A DNA stretch of 64,000 nt from the NCBI GenBank assembly GCA_944739405.2, contig OX123193.2, forward strand, positions 24,417,516 through 24,481,515. The letters are read 5' to 3'. Position 1 is the stretch's first letter; each line of letters opens with the position of its first letter. Positions 22,175-34,900 of this stretch are shown one piece after another. A program made the translations under genes and the position numbers. This DNA comes from Euclidia mi (taxonomy: Eukaryota; Arthropoda; Insecta; Lepidoptera; Erebidae). The notes below the pieces were generated by a model, which worked only from the letters and a program-made list of their open reading frames with translations, was not told the origin of the DNA and did not search any database.

Positions 22175-22890
22175 TACACTAAACGAGCCGTGTCGACATC
22201 AGTAAGTTGTCTATCTTTTCTGACAGCATACGCAGCAAAGCTGAGCTTTCCTGAAAGACGTGCTATATGTGCACCCCATTGTAACTTATTATCTAATGTA
22301 ATGCCTAGAAACACTGTCGAGTCAATTGTGTCAAGTTTCTCCCTATCTAGCATAATATTAGGTCCCAGTTGTCTAACGTTAGGCACAGATAATATAATAC
22401 TGCGTTAGGTAAAGCAAATTTAACGCATTTAGTTTTTTTGTGTAACCTGTATAAGTGCATAATTTACATCATCAAATTGATTCCTATTCCTGTCTACTTT
22501 AAAAATAAGTGACGTATCATCTGCAAAAAGTTCAAGAACACAGATGTTTAAAAAAAAAAAAATGGTAAGTCATCACCAGAACCTTGTGGAACGCCTAACT
22601 GTGAAGGTAATTTAGAGGATGTAGTCCCATTTATATTGACGCACTGAAATCTCTGCCGCATGTTCGACTCGACAACACTAAGTGCGGTTTCCTCTACGCC
22701 GTAGTGGCGGAGCTCACGCAATAGTGTGTCGTGATGAATGCAATCAAATGCTTTTGAGAGGTCACAGAATACTCCGATAGCATTTTTAGATGACTCCTAA
22801 GCATTATAAACGTGTTTTATGAGAGCAACACCCGCATCAGTAGCGGATCTACCTTTAGTAAATTCGTATTGATCTTTGTGAAGCAGACTA

Positions 22891-24208
22891 TCTATATATT
22901 AAAAGAATTTGTGTTTTATAATACGAGTCGGCCAGCCGGTTATACCCAACCGATTCGCATGATTTTTTTAAATGAAAGCTCTCGCTGCATAGATTTGTCA
23001 TCAAGCATTAGAAATTACCTAAATTGCACATTCATCAAGTTATATGCAAAAACAGTTTTCTCCCATACATTTTTCACGTTTTCGTAGCCGTAGTCAATGA
23101 CTTTCTGCTTCAATATATCTGGTTCTCATTGAGGTAGGCGTTTCGTTATAGGCCTAAAACACGCGCTGAAAAGAGCTCTTTCATTTGATGGTATGCTCAT
23201 TTAAATTGGGTAAGTTTGAAGGAAGATAGGTGTGGACATTGAACTTATTTTTCAATATTTTCCTATAAATTTCTTAAGATTCCATTGCTTTCTCTCTACA
23301 TGGACGGTTCTTAATTCAAAAATATTTTTATGGCATCTAATAAGATCCTTGCGGTAACTGCCAGGGAAAAAACGTTATGCCTCCTTAAGGTGACCTTGCC
23401 TTACTTTCTACGGGTGTGAGTGTGGTGGTGTGTTAAATTATACCCGATGTTGGTCAAATTATCAATATAGTGAATTATCGCTGATAGGTAATATTTCCCG
23501 AATATTACCAGTTAACCCTTAAAGTTGGGTGAACTGATCTCTGATGTTGAGGAATTTTTCCCCTTTTTTTTGTATCGCGATGAAATCCAGTTACGGACTG
23601 TCCCTCAAAGGGACCCCTCCGCCAACTCTGTACCGAGTTTGGGGCAGGTGGAGGGGGGATGTGTGGCTCGGCTCTCCCACCTAGATGTTCGGGGGGGCAT
23701 ACCAACCAAAACACCGCGGTGTTCCTCTATCGACCCTCATGACGGGGTAGCGGTAACGACGTCATCAATTCCGAGGAATTTTCCCCAAATGTAGTGAAAT
23801 TTCCACCTAACGTTGGGAAAATCAACCCTACAGACGGGTAAATTACGTTTGATGTTAGGAACATTTTTGTGTTTTTAAATTACGGACTTTCTTCGGGCAT
23901 CTTAATTTTTTTTTATGTGGAACATATTACAGCGGTTCATAGTACTATTGTCATATAATTATATTGCAAGTGGTAGTTATGGTAGAAATTGTAATTTTGG
24001 CAAGAATAGTAGTTTTGAGAGAAAAGGTACTTTTGACAGCACCGGCGGTTTTGGTAGAAATGGTAGTTTTGAAAAAATGGTAGATATTATAGTGTTAGTA
24101 CAAATAGTAGTTTTAGTACAAATAAGGCTACAATGTACTCATTATACCTATATGTAAGGGATTTTTTATAATATTAAAATATGCTGTGGAGCAGCACGGG
24201 TCCTCTAG
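22891..24208 (+). mobile_element. Non-autonomous Helitron inserted in the Jockey-like RT
   Basis: Begins TCTATATATTAAAAGAATTT directly after an A and ends TCCTCTAG (24208) before a T; the flanking RT reading resumes on both sides. A small hairpin (GCTGTGGAGCAGC) precedes the end. There is no Rep/helicase coding. Inside, 23500-23880 is a GC-richer block of unknown origin, and 23940-24140 repeats GGTAGTTTTG-like words that yield a Gly/Phe-rich but probably meaningless open frame. Confidence 0.7.
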
Positions 24209-24804
24209 TTTCAATTAAAGTGTCTTAATAGCTGCTTTAATAAAATCTTTTCAAATATTTTACTAAATGCCGGCAAGATAGAGATGGGCCTAAAATTATT
24301 TATGTCATTTTTACTGCCAGATTCGAATAAAGGTGTGATTTAACTTAATTTCGTCAAATCCGGAAATACGCCTAGATCAAAACATTGGTTAAAAATTATA
24401 GAGAGGTAAGGCGCAACAGTCTCAACTATAGTACCTACCTAAAATTTTAATTGAAATTCCCCAAAAGTCGCCGGTATTTTTAATATTAATTGAATTATAT
24501 GGGATCAATATATCTCGCGGGGTAACGTGCTCGAATCTAAACATGCTCTTCCATTCAGGCAAACTGCTAAGCAAAAAAATTCCAGCGTCGAAAGACGTTG
24601 ATTGTAAAGAGCTAGTAGTTGTTATAGGTAGGTTCGCAAAGAAACTATTGAACATAACACTTCTTGAGATTTGTCTGTGATCGATAAATTGTAATCTTGG
24701 ATTTCAAATTGGTTTTCCCGTTGTCGTGCTCTACCAGTTTCATTATTTATAATTCTCCACGTTGTGGTAGGTAATGTATTGGCAACAACTAATTTTAACT
24801 TAAT

Positions 24805-25180
24805 GAGCAGCGATAACCTAGTGGAGCAACAGAAAGACTGACACGACTGACAGTTTGGATCCATGGCGCGCACCAATGACATTTCGAAGGTATTTGTGTA
24901 TGAAATTGTTAAATATCGATTGTTACTAGTACTATTTCCGTGTGGTGACGGATTAAGAATACGAAATGTCATCACCCAATAGCATCCCATGGGTGTCGTA
25001 AGAGCTGATAGAGGGAGCATATTATGCAGAGAACAGCACTGTAAGAGAAGGAAAACTTGATACAAACCGTATACCAACCCGTTTGGCCAGCATGGTATAG
25101 TAGGCCAATTCCTCCTTTCAAAGGAGAGGCCTAGTCCAGCAGTGGACTGTAAAAGGCTAATGATGACAAGTACTACTGTA
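24805..25180 (+). repeat. Lepidopteran retroposon fragment (GTGGGTGTCGTAAGAG family)
   Basis: CATGGGTGTCGTAAGAGCTG, GGAAAACTTGATACAAACCG, CCAACCCGTTTGGCCAGCAT and GAGGCCTAGTCCAGCAGTGG are blocks of a dispersed lepidopteran repeat, also seen near 49290-49520 and 61640-61700. Confidence 0.5.
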
Positions 25181-25189
25181 ATGAAGGAA

Positions 25190-25365
25190 AACATTGTAAG
25201 GAATCCTGCATGTTCTCTATAATGTTCTCGAAAGACAAGTTAAGTCTGCCAACCCGCAATGAGCCGGCGTGGTGGACTATGGCTTTATTCTTCCCATAAT
25301 TGAGAAGTGACCTGTGCCCACAAGTGGGCACGGGCTTGTATAGGTAGGGCTGATGATGATGTAGT
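25190..25365 (+). repeat. Retroposon 3' fragment (GCCAACCCGCA / GTGGTGGACTATGGC)
   Basis: AATGTTCTCGAAAGACAAGT, CTGCCAACCCGCAATGAGCC and GTGGTGGACTATGGCTTTAT recur at 48235-48370. It ends in GATGATGATG, a typical tail. Confidence 0.5.
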
Positions 25366-25484
25366 AAATGTTAATAGTAGAGAATTATTATGTGCAGTAA
25401 ATATATACAAGTGATATAGAAGGTGTAACAGTTGCAGCACCTTATAAAATGTAAATTATGTGTATTATGCAAAACCTGGCGATG

Positions 25485-25675
25485 AAAAAGAGTGACCGTG
25501 AGTTTTATTGCCCGTTCTTTCTCATGGTTCTACCTATTGCTTTGCGAACGTGGCAGTAAATGTAAATGTAGAGTCTATAAGTAACTATTTTATAAACTTA
25601 TTATTTTGACGTTCATAAGCGTCACATTGTGACCCAAATGAATAAAGGATTTTGAATTTGAATTTGAATTTAGTA
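25485..25675 (+). mobile_element. LINE 3'-tail repeat, copy 3, just upstream of gene A
   Basis: GTGAGTTTTATTGCCCGTTC ... TTCATAAGCGTCACATTGTG ... ending in TTGAATTTGAATTTGAATTT. Same order as at 9848-9992. It lies about 290 bp before the gene A start codon, so it may lie in or near that promoter. Confidence 0.65.
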
Positions 25676-25967
25676 TTTTGGATTCAACTAGCAACAGACT
25701 AACAAACAATGTGGCAACGCTAACTGTTCATAATATCAATTACCTATCTGTCATCGTAAAGCTACCTAAGATAGTAGTTTATTACCTGAATATATACCTA
25801 ATTGATAACTGTGTACTATCTTAACGCGAGCAATAAAACATACATTTACAATTACTTATTAACAATAATGCTTGACGGAGAGAAAGACATAGCATAATAT
25901 TGTGCCATTCAAGTAAAGCATAATTAACGTATTTTTGTAAGTGGTGTGCAATATACGTGAAGCAAAA

Positions 25968-28900
25968 ATGATAGTTAATAAAGTGGTGACGACTGGGCCA
26001 GCACTTGATGTGCCAGCACATTTGTCTTTTCCACAGTATATTATTGATAAACTAAGAGCTAATTGTGCTACTGAAGACACCGTCGCAGTGGTGAGATAAC
26101 TACAAACTTTTATTTATTTTAACTAGATTTCGACCGCTGCTCCGCCCGCGTGAATTATACACTGAAACCATATTTTTATTTTTCAAAGTTCCTGTGAGTA
26201 TGTGGGAGTGCTCCAATCAACGGAAATAATGCATACCTATCCAGTATTTATAAATCACATAAAGGGTTGTCTCGTACGCGGATCGAACCCACACACCACA
26301 CAACTCTCGGTGCAGTGTTCAACGGTGAGGCGGCCGCTTTTATATCACTGCGCCAACCGTACAGTTTTTAACAAGCATTTATTAGGTCGATCTGTGTGTA
26401 ACTAACTATGTAATAGAATCTAAGGTAACTAATTTTACCATCTTCCAAGAGTCGTACGTAGCCTAATGAAAATTGGCAGCTGTATGTAGTTCTGATGACA
26501 ATACAATAATATGGATCCGGAAGATATGACCTGGAACTTCATGTTGGAAAATCGTATCATATCTGTTTTAGATTTCTTAGAAAAGTCTTGTAATGTACTT
26601 TGACCATGATTAGGTTTCAAGGTCCTATGATGAATCCGGAAGATACGCACTGGCATTCCATGATGGAATATCGTATCATAGCCGTGTTTGCACTTGTGAG
26701 AAATGCCACGTAATGTATAACTTTGAACACGATTAGGTTTCAAGCCTTCAAGGTTATAACAAAGCTAATATTGAATATTGTAAATATTAACATAGGTGCC
26801 TGTATAAAATGTATATACATAGACCTGTCATGGAGAGTGTAAATAGAATAATATTGATATATCTATATAGGATGTATATTGACGTGTAAATAGGGTTTAA
26901 CAATCAAGTATTCTAATTAAAAGCACATAGTTTACACTTCAGTCACAGAATAATTAATAGTACTAACCTTCAGTCCAGAAATTGAGACACCTTGAACGAT
27001 GCATACCTAATTTATTTTTTGTTTTTACGTGCATTTATAGCGTGTTTTTATAGTGTTTTTAAAGTATTAATTTAACACTGTTTGCTTATTTGTGTAAAGT
27101 GTTGTTAGGTAAATGTTTATCTGTCTGGTTTTGGTTTGTTTAAAAGTTTTGATGAAGCATTAAACTAATACGACATATTAGATATACCTATCTTTATTAT
27201 AAGAGGAGTTTATACAATCATAAGATTATAACTATCTAAGTATTTTGACAGATCAATGGTGATTCCGGTGAAAAAATTACAACGAGGGCGTTGCTACAAG
27301 AGACTGTGAATGTCGCCACCGGTCTGAGGAAGCTGGGAGTGCAGCGCGGTGATGTGATCGCGCTGAGCAGCGAGAACAGGGATGAGTTCATGCCCGCTGC
27401 GCTCGCCGTTGTGTGCTGCGGAGCCGTCGTTACCACCTACAATGTGCTCTATTCTAAAGGTAAGTAAAATAAAAGATTCTGATCGTAGACGCCGCAATGT
27501 ACCGTTGAAGAAGTGTAGACGGGCATGGTTTGATTGAAAACTGCTGATATACCTATTTGAACAACCGTAAATGCACTATGTAATACGTAGTGTGCAGTGG
27601 TATTCTTTTATTTCGATATTCAGACCACGACAAATCACCCTTCATCATCATCATCATATCAGCCGAAAGATGTCCACTGCTGGACATAGGCCTTCCCCAA
27701 GGCTCTCCACATAGAACGATCCTGAGCCACCCGCATCGATACGGTGTCCGCGATCACAAATCATCCTTATTAGATCAATATCTTTACTTACAGATGAACT
27801 AACGCACGTCTTAAATATATCACAACCGAGAATTTTGATTGGTTCCGAATTGGGTTTGAAGAGGAACATCGCCACATTTAAGTCAGCGTCAAGTATTAAG
27901 AAGATAATACAGTTTAACGGCAAGTTGGTGGACAAAGACATAATCGATTACAAGAATGTTGGAGTAAAAGTGAATGCTGACGAATATGAGCCCGCAAATA
28001 TAAGGAATCCAAACGATGTAGCGTACATACTGTACTCTTCGGGCACTACAGGACTACCAAAAGGCGTTATGCTCACTCACCTCAACCTCCTGTATTCGGC
28101 GGCCATGTTTGAGTGAGTGTAATTATATTTTGAAGTAGTTTCGTTCCTTTTTTTAAAAAAAAGACAACTTTCATGTACTATGGTAGGACTAAATCCTGTG
28201 TCACGGAGGACTTTACAAACATACAACTAACGGACACAATTAACACCCAGACTCGAAACAACAATTTATGAATCACACAAAGTGTTGTCTCGTGTGGGGA
28301 TCGAACCCACAACACACAGCGCAGTGTCAAGCGGCGAGGTGGCCGCTTACACCACTGCGCCAACCGTGCAGTATTTACTATGCTATGTTCTATACAGGGT
28401 GTAAAAAGACCTTTAACGAAAACTGAAATCCCATGTTGTACTAATCACTACAAACATCTTTTACTTTGGCACCATACCTGGGAAATTACTTGTTCAGGAT
28501 ATATTTAGGCTAAAAGTTAGTATGGATTTTTTCCAATTAGATACAAAATCGATGCATAAACCCCGCCAATATCTTCTTTAGATGCCCTATAACCCCATGG
28601 ATAAGTAGGTATTTCGAGCATTGTACGCGCGCGCTTTTAATTGCGGTTAAAAAAATATGATAACTTAAAAAAAATTCGTTTCCCAGGTATTATTTTTGGT
28701 TAGTATGACTTGGCATGATGTCCACAACGAGTAGACTTCGGCTTGGTGATGGGTCTTGTTGTGACACCCTGTATATTGATACCTACTGGTGGCCTGCTTT
28801 TTAGTCTTAAATGACTTAGCGTGGTTTGAGTAGACTTCTCTACATTACCAGGATTAAGTGTTTGACATAATTTCAGCATAAAAACTACTCAGAAATATAC

Positions 28901-31900
28901 ACTGTTAACTTTATCACCCTGGTACCACGCGTACGGATTGATGTCTACCATTAACTATATCTTGGCGAAAATAACGTTGGTGTACCTGGCAGGATTCAAC
29001 CCAATGAAATATTTGAGCTGCATACAGGAATATAAGGTACCTACTTACCTTACTTCACTATTATTATATTTCGTGCGGTGAGGTGCTTTTCTAGAGGCAC
29101 CAAAATTTTAATTTTGAAATGCCTATAAGTTAGCGTTTATTTATCACATCATATAACCGTTTGATGATATCAAACGGTTGTATTAGTGCCTAAACACACT
29201 ATGCCGAACTTACGCACCGAAGTTCGGCGTGATTACGCCCGCAAACCGCAATGCTATTTGAATTAGAGACGACACACTATTATAATTACGTTGCGTTTTA
29301 GCGTACAGCGTAACTTCGGTCGGGCGTAACCGCGTCAGTTCGGCGGCAACTTTTTTAGTAATATACGTGACCGAAGTTCGGTACGATTATCGACGAAGAT
29401 ACTAGTAGTAGAGCACACATTATACGCGACCGAAGTTCGGTACGATTATCGACGAAGATACTAGTAGTAGAGCACACATTATACGCGACCGAAGTTCGGT
29501 ACGATTATCGACGAAGATACTAGTAGTAGAGCACACATTATACGCGACCGAAGTTCGGTACGATTATCGACGAAGATACTAGTAGTAGAGCACACATTAT
29601 ACGCGACCGAAGTTCGGTACGATTGTCGACGAAGATACTAGTAGTAGAGCACACATTATACGCGACCGAAGTTCGGTACGATTGTCGACGAAGATACTAG
29701 TAGTAGAGCACACATTATACGCGACCGAAGTTCGGTACGATTATCGACGAAGATACTAGTAGTAGAGCACACATTATACGCGACCGAAGTTCGGTACGAT
29801 TATCGACGAAGATACTAGTAGTAGAGCACACATTATACGCGACCGAAGTTCGGTACGATTATCGACGAAGATACTAGTAGTAGAGCACACATTATACGCG
29901 ACCGAAGTTCGGTACTATTATCGACGAAGATACTAGTAGTAGAGCACACATTATGCGCGACCGAAGTTCGGTACGATTATCGACGAAGATACTAGTAGTA
30001 CAGCACACATTATACGCGACCGAAGTTCGGTACGATTATCGACGAAGATACTAGTAGTAGAGCACACATTATTCGCGACCGAAGTTCGGTACGATTGTCG
30101 ATGAAGATACTAGTAGTAGAGCACACATTATTCGCGACCGAAGTTCGGTACGATTGTCGACGAAGATACTAGTAGTAGAGCACACATTATACGCGACCGA
30201 AGTTCGGTACGATTGTCGATGAAGATACTAGTAGTAGAGCACACATTATTCGCGACCGAAGTTCGGTACGATTGTCGACGAAGATACTAGTAGTAGAGCA
30301 CACATTATACGCGACCGAAGTTCGGTACGATTGTCGATGAAGATACTAGTAGTAGAGCACACATTATTCGCGACCGAAGTTCGGTACGATTGTCGACGAA
30401 GATACTAGTAGTAGAGCACACATTATACGCGACCGAAGTTCGGTACGATTGTCGACGAAGATACTAGTAGTAGAGCACACATTATACGCGACCGAAGTTC
30501 GGTACGATTGTCGACGAAGATACTAGTAGTAGAGCACACATTATTCGCGACCGAAGTTCGGTACGATTGTCGACGAAGATACTAGTAGTAGTGCACACAT
30601 TATACGCGACCGAAGTTCGGTACGATTGTCGATGAAGATACTAGTAGTAGAGCACACATTATTCGCGACCGAAGTTCGGTACGATTGTCGACGAAGATAC
30701 TAGTAGTAGAGCACACATTATACGCGACCGAAGTTCGGTACGATTGTCGACGAAGATACTTGTAGTAGAGCACACATTATACGGGACCGAAGTTCGGTAC
30801 GATTGTCGACGAAGATACTAGTAGTAGAGCACACACTATACGCGACCGAAGTTCGGTTCGATTGTCGACGAAGATACTACATAAAGTTGCGCAACGGAAT
30901 TTCGGTCGCGTAAGTTCGGCGCGTATGGTGTGTCATCTCAGCCGAATACGTCGGAACGTAACTTCGGTCGCGGAACTTCGGTCGGGTAAGTTCCGCGTAG
31001 TGTGTTTAGACACTCAGAACACGGCCATCAGGTAAAAAAAATTGTACATCTCGAAATTTATCTGGCGACTCAGGTTTCTATTTATTATCTGCGTCTAGAA
31101 CTGACTCGGATTGAGAGTGCCACATAGTACCTGCTCATACGAAAATTTCTCAAATTAAAAATATGGTTATTGATTTAGGTGACCTGCTTGATCGTCGTGC
31201 CTCCCATAGTGGTGTTCCTCGGTAAAGCCCCGATTGTGGAGAAATTCGACTTGTCTTCTGTCGTGCTCGTCTGGTGCGGTGCAGCGCCTCTCAGTGCCGA
31301 AACTATAGAACAGGCTAGAAAACGGTAAGCATCTTCTAGTATAAAAATATAAGAAATATAGTTATTTGCCTGAATGAAGTGAATAAATATGCGTGTTCTT
31401 TATTTATAGTATGCCAAATTGTGTTGGCATTTTCCAAGCTTACGGCATGACAGAGACTTCTCTAGCCGCCACGGCAGATGCTGACGACGCTAAGCAAAAA
31501 CCTGGTAGTGCCGGTTACCCCGTACGCGGTGTCAAAGCTAAGGTAAGTCTACTCAAACGCTCCGTAAATCAAGAATGCCCCACAGTATAGGTAAAGCAAT
31601 ACCCGGCAAGATACATTCACTACTAAATTACTTAACGAAGATAACAATGATTGCCACTCCCAGAATTGTTTAAAATTGATCAATTGAATCTAATGTACCT
31701 CTTTTTCTGCAGGTAGTGGATATAGAAACTGGTCAAAAGCTTGGTCCTAACCAAAACGGCGAGATCTGTCTGAAGGGCCCGATCCTAATGAAGGGATATG
31801 CTGGCGACGAGGCAGCCACACGCGCTATATTCGACGAGGAAGGCTACTTAAAGACTGGAGACATTGGATACTACGACCAAGACGGATGTTTCTTCATAGT

Positions 31901-34900
31901 CGACAGAATTAAAGAACTTATCAAGTACAAGGGCTCGCAGGTATTCATTAAATAATCACTGTAATAAACAGTCTTATTTATGTTGGTTCTTTAATATATC
32001 TTCCTGGGTATCGTTTAGACTTGAAAGAGTCTAGTGTTTCATTATTGTGGATCTTGTGACCTAAAGCGATCGAAGCAGCATTCGTAATTTTTTTGAGAAT
32101 GAAACAGTACGGGCAAATAATTGGTGTTGGCGGGCCCCGTCTCGTTATGACTTGGGAGACGGACACTACGCCGCCTCTTTGCCTTTTGGCGGACGGGGAG
32201 CAGCTCAAGCGCTCACCGTCCACAGGCACTAAAACGGCCGCAGAGGATAGGGAGGACGGCAACCTGACAACACCGCATCTCCTCTCCTCCTCCTTTGCGG
32301 CCCCACCGCGACACAACAAATGGTGCGCCTCCATTTGGTCGCGGGTTATAGGGCGCACGGCAACGCAACACCGACACGCCTCTCCTCCCGCGATCGCGCC
32401 TGACTGCGAGGGACAGAAAGAACTGTCCTCATCCTGCGCAGGCCACGCCCACCATCAAGCCCACGCGGAGCGTCCACTCCCGGGTTCTCGCTTAGCTTCA
32501 CCGTGGGTGCCCTAACCACGGTTACTGAGCCCCCCACCACGACAAGGTGGAGATCCCACAGGGGGGGAACAGTTAAAACAGCCTGTAACTGTTCCTCGCA
32601 ACAGTGATTTGCGCTACCTAACGCACTCTGGCCACGCGTGTTGGAAGAGTGTACTGAGATTCCAGATCTCAGTACACGCTTTTCATCTCTATCGAAAGAC
32701 TTAGTGCACTTTCCTTAGTCGACTTATATGACACCCACGATCTGGAATGGGGTAGTGAGTCTTTTTATTCTTATTCCGTCCCAGCGCGAGCACCGTCACC
32801 AAACGTAGAGTCTGTGATTCACCATGTTGATTTTATACTGACGTGGTACGTATTGGCAGGTGGCACCGGCGGCGGTGGAGAGCGTGGTGCTGCAGCACGG
32901 GGGCGTGGCGGAGTGCGGCGTAGTGGGCGCGCCCGACGAGCTCGCGGGCGAGCTGCCCGTCGCCTTCGTCGTCAAGAAGCCTGGCGCCACCCTCACCGAG
33001 AAAGAGCTCATCGACTTCACCAACAAACGGGTACGTGCACCACTCTCTGTACATACTTAGTGTTACTTACTTTATTACTTGCGGCGTGGTGGGCGCGCCC
33101 GACGAGCTCGCGGGCGAGCTGCCCGTCGCCTTCGTCGTCAAGAAGCCTGGCGCCACCCTCACCGAGAAAGAGCTCATCGACTTCACCAACAAACGGGTAC
33201 GTGCACCACTCTCTGTACATACTTAGTGTTACTTACTTTATTACTTGCGGCGTGGTGGGCGCGCCCGACGAGCTCGCGGGCGAGCTGCCCGTCGCCTTCG
33301 TCGTCAAGAAGCCTGGCGCCACCCTCACCGAGAAAGAGCTCATCGACTTCACCAACAAACGGGTACGTGCACCACTCTCTGTACATACTTAGTGTTACTT
33401 ACTTTATTACTTGCGGCGTGGTGGGCGCGCCCGACGAGCTCGCGGGCGAGCTGCCCGTCGCCTTCGTCGTCAAGAAGCCTGGCGCCACCCTCACCGAGAA
33501 AGAGCTCATCGACTTCACCAACAAACGGGTACGTGCACCACTCTCTGTACATACTTAGTGTTACTTACTTTATTACTTGCGGCGTGGTGGGCGCGCCCGA
33601 CGAGCTCGCGGGCGAGCTGCCCGTCGCCTTCGTCGTCAAGAAGCCTGGCGCCACCCTCACCGAGAAAGAGCTCATCGACTTCACCAACAAACGGGTACGT
33701 GCACCACTCTCTGTACATACTTAGTGTTACTTACTTTATTACTTGCGGCGTGGTGGGCGCGCCCGACGAGCTCGCGGGCGAGCTGCCCGTCGCCTTCGTC
33801 GTCAAGAAGCCTGGCGCCACCCTCACCGAGAAAGAGCTCATCGACTTCACCAACAAACGGGTACGTGCACCACTCTCTGTACATACTTAGTGTTACTTAC
33901 TTTATTACTTGCGGCGTGGTGGGCGCGCCCGACGAGCTCGCGGGCGAGCTGCCCGTCGCCTTCGTCGTCAAGAAGCCTGGCGCCACCCTCACCGAGAAAG
34001 AGCTCATCGACTTCACCAACAAACGGGTACGTGCACCACTCTCTGTACATACTTAGTGTTACTTACTTTATTACTTGCGGCGTGGTGGGCGCGCCCGACG
34101 AGCTCGCGGGCGAGCTGCCCGTCGCCTTCGTCGTCAAGAAGCCTGGCGCCACCCTCACCGAGAAAGAGCTCATCGACTTCACCAACAAACGGGTACGTGC
34201 ACCACTCTCTGTACATACTTAGTGTTACTTACTTTATTACTTGCGGCGTGGTGGGCGCGCCCGACGAGCTCGCGGGCGAGCTGCCCGTCGCCTTCGTCGT
34301 CAAGAAGCCTGGCGCCACCCTCACCGAGAAAGAGCTCATCGACTTCACCAACAAACGGGTACGTGCACCACTCTCTGTACATACTTAGTGTTACTTACTT
34401 TATTACTTGCGGCGTGGTGGGCGCGCCCGACGAGCTCGCGGGCGAGCTGCCCGTCGCCTTCGTCGTCAAGAAGCCTGGCGCCACCCTCACCGAGAAAGAG
34501 CTCATCGACTTCACCAACAAACGGGTACGTGCACCACTCTCTGTACATACTTAGTGTTACTTACTTTATTACTTGCGGCGTGGTGGGCGCGCCCGACGAG
34601 CTCGCGGGCGAGCTGCCCGTCGCCTTCGTCGTCAAGAAGCCTGGCACCACCCTCACCGAGAAAGAGCTCATCGACTTCACCAACAAACGGGTACGTGCAC
34701 CACTCTCTGTACATACTTAGTGTTACTTACTTTATTACTTGCGGCGTGGTGGGCGCGCCCGACGAGCTCGCGGGTGAGCTGCCCGTCGCCTTCGTCGTCA
34801 AGAAGCCTGGCGCCACCCTCACCGAGAAAGAGCTCATCGACTTCACCAACAAACGGGTACGTCACTCTCACGTTCATACTTAGTGTTACTTACTTTATTA

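Larger units (their letters stand above)
19440..24800 (-). mobile_element. Jockey-like LINE, minus strand, interrupted by four later insertions
   Basis: Five reverse-transcriptase segments in order make one element: 24800-24209, 22890-22175, 20622-20484 and 19851-19440, separated by the Helitron 22891-24208, the Tc1 element 20623-22174 and two GC-rich MITEs 19852-20483. Every junction resumes the protein at or close to where it stopped, which dates the LINE as the oldest layer. Confidence 0.8.
19440..24800 (-). pseudogene. Jockey-like reverse transcriptase (broken)
   Basis: Reading leftwards: TTTWRIINNETGRARQRENQ, FNSFFANLPITTTSSLQS, FRPISILPAFSKIFEKILL, then beyond the Helitron YEFTKGRSATDAGVALIKHV, GVFCDLSKAFDCIHHDTLL (motif A), LGVPQGS (motif B), ELFADDTSLIFKVDR (motif C, FADD), NVRQLGPNIMLDREKLDTI, VFLGITLDNKLQWGAHIARL, then beyond Tc1 MSYGILSWGKAADIQNIFVL, then beyond the MITEs SIGILTVASQFLFANILYI and GLGIRIYNKIPISLLELPFS. 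Stops, frameshifts and insertions make it inactive. RT motifs and thumb are typical of lepidopteran Jockey-type elements. Confidence 0.8.

Noticed and set aside
23915..24157. Gly/Phe/Ser-rich 80-codon frame
   Set aside because: Arises from a GGTAGTTTTG-like simple repeat inside a Helitron; no homologous domain.
24622..25194. 190-codon minus-strand frame
   Set aside because: It joins a shifted frame of the Jockey-like RT start to antisense of a plus-oriented repeat; not a protein.
28300..28378. tRNA gene
   Set aside because: A and B boxes are there, but the rest does not fold into a tRNA 3' half; it is a SINE head. Same for 47411, 61725 and 62270.
29363..30880. CRISPR array
   Set aside because: Regular 59-bp period without variable spacers, in an insect gene intron inside an inverted-repeat element; it is a minisatellite.
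31401..31590. Reading exon 6 of gene A through its donor as an independent small protein
   Set aside because: The GTAAGT donor and the phase fit with exon 7 show that it is spliced; the extension into the intron is noise.
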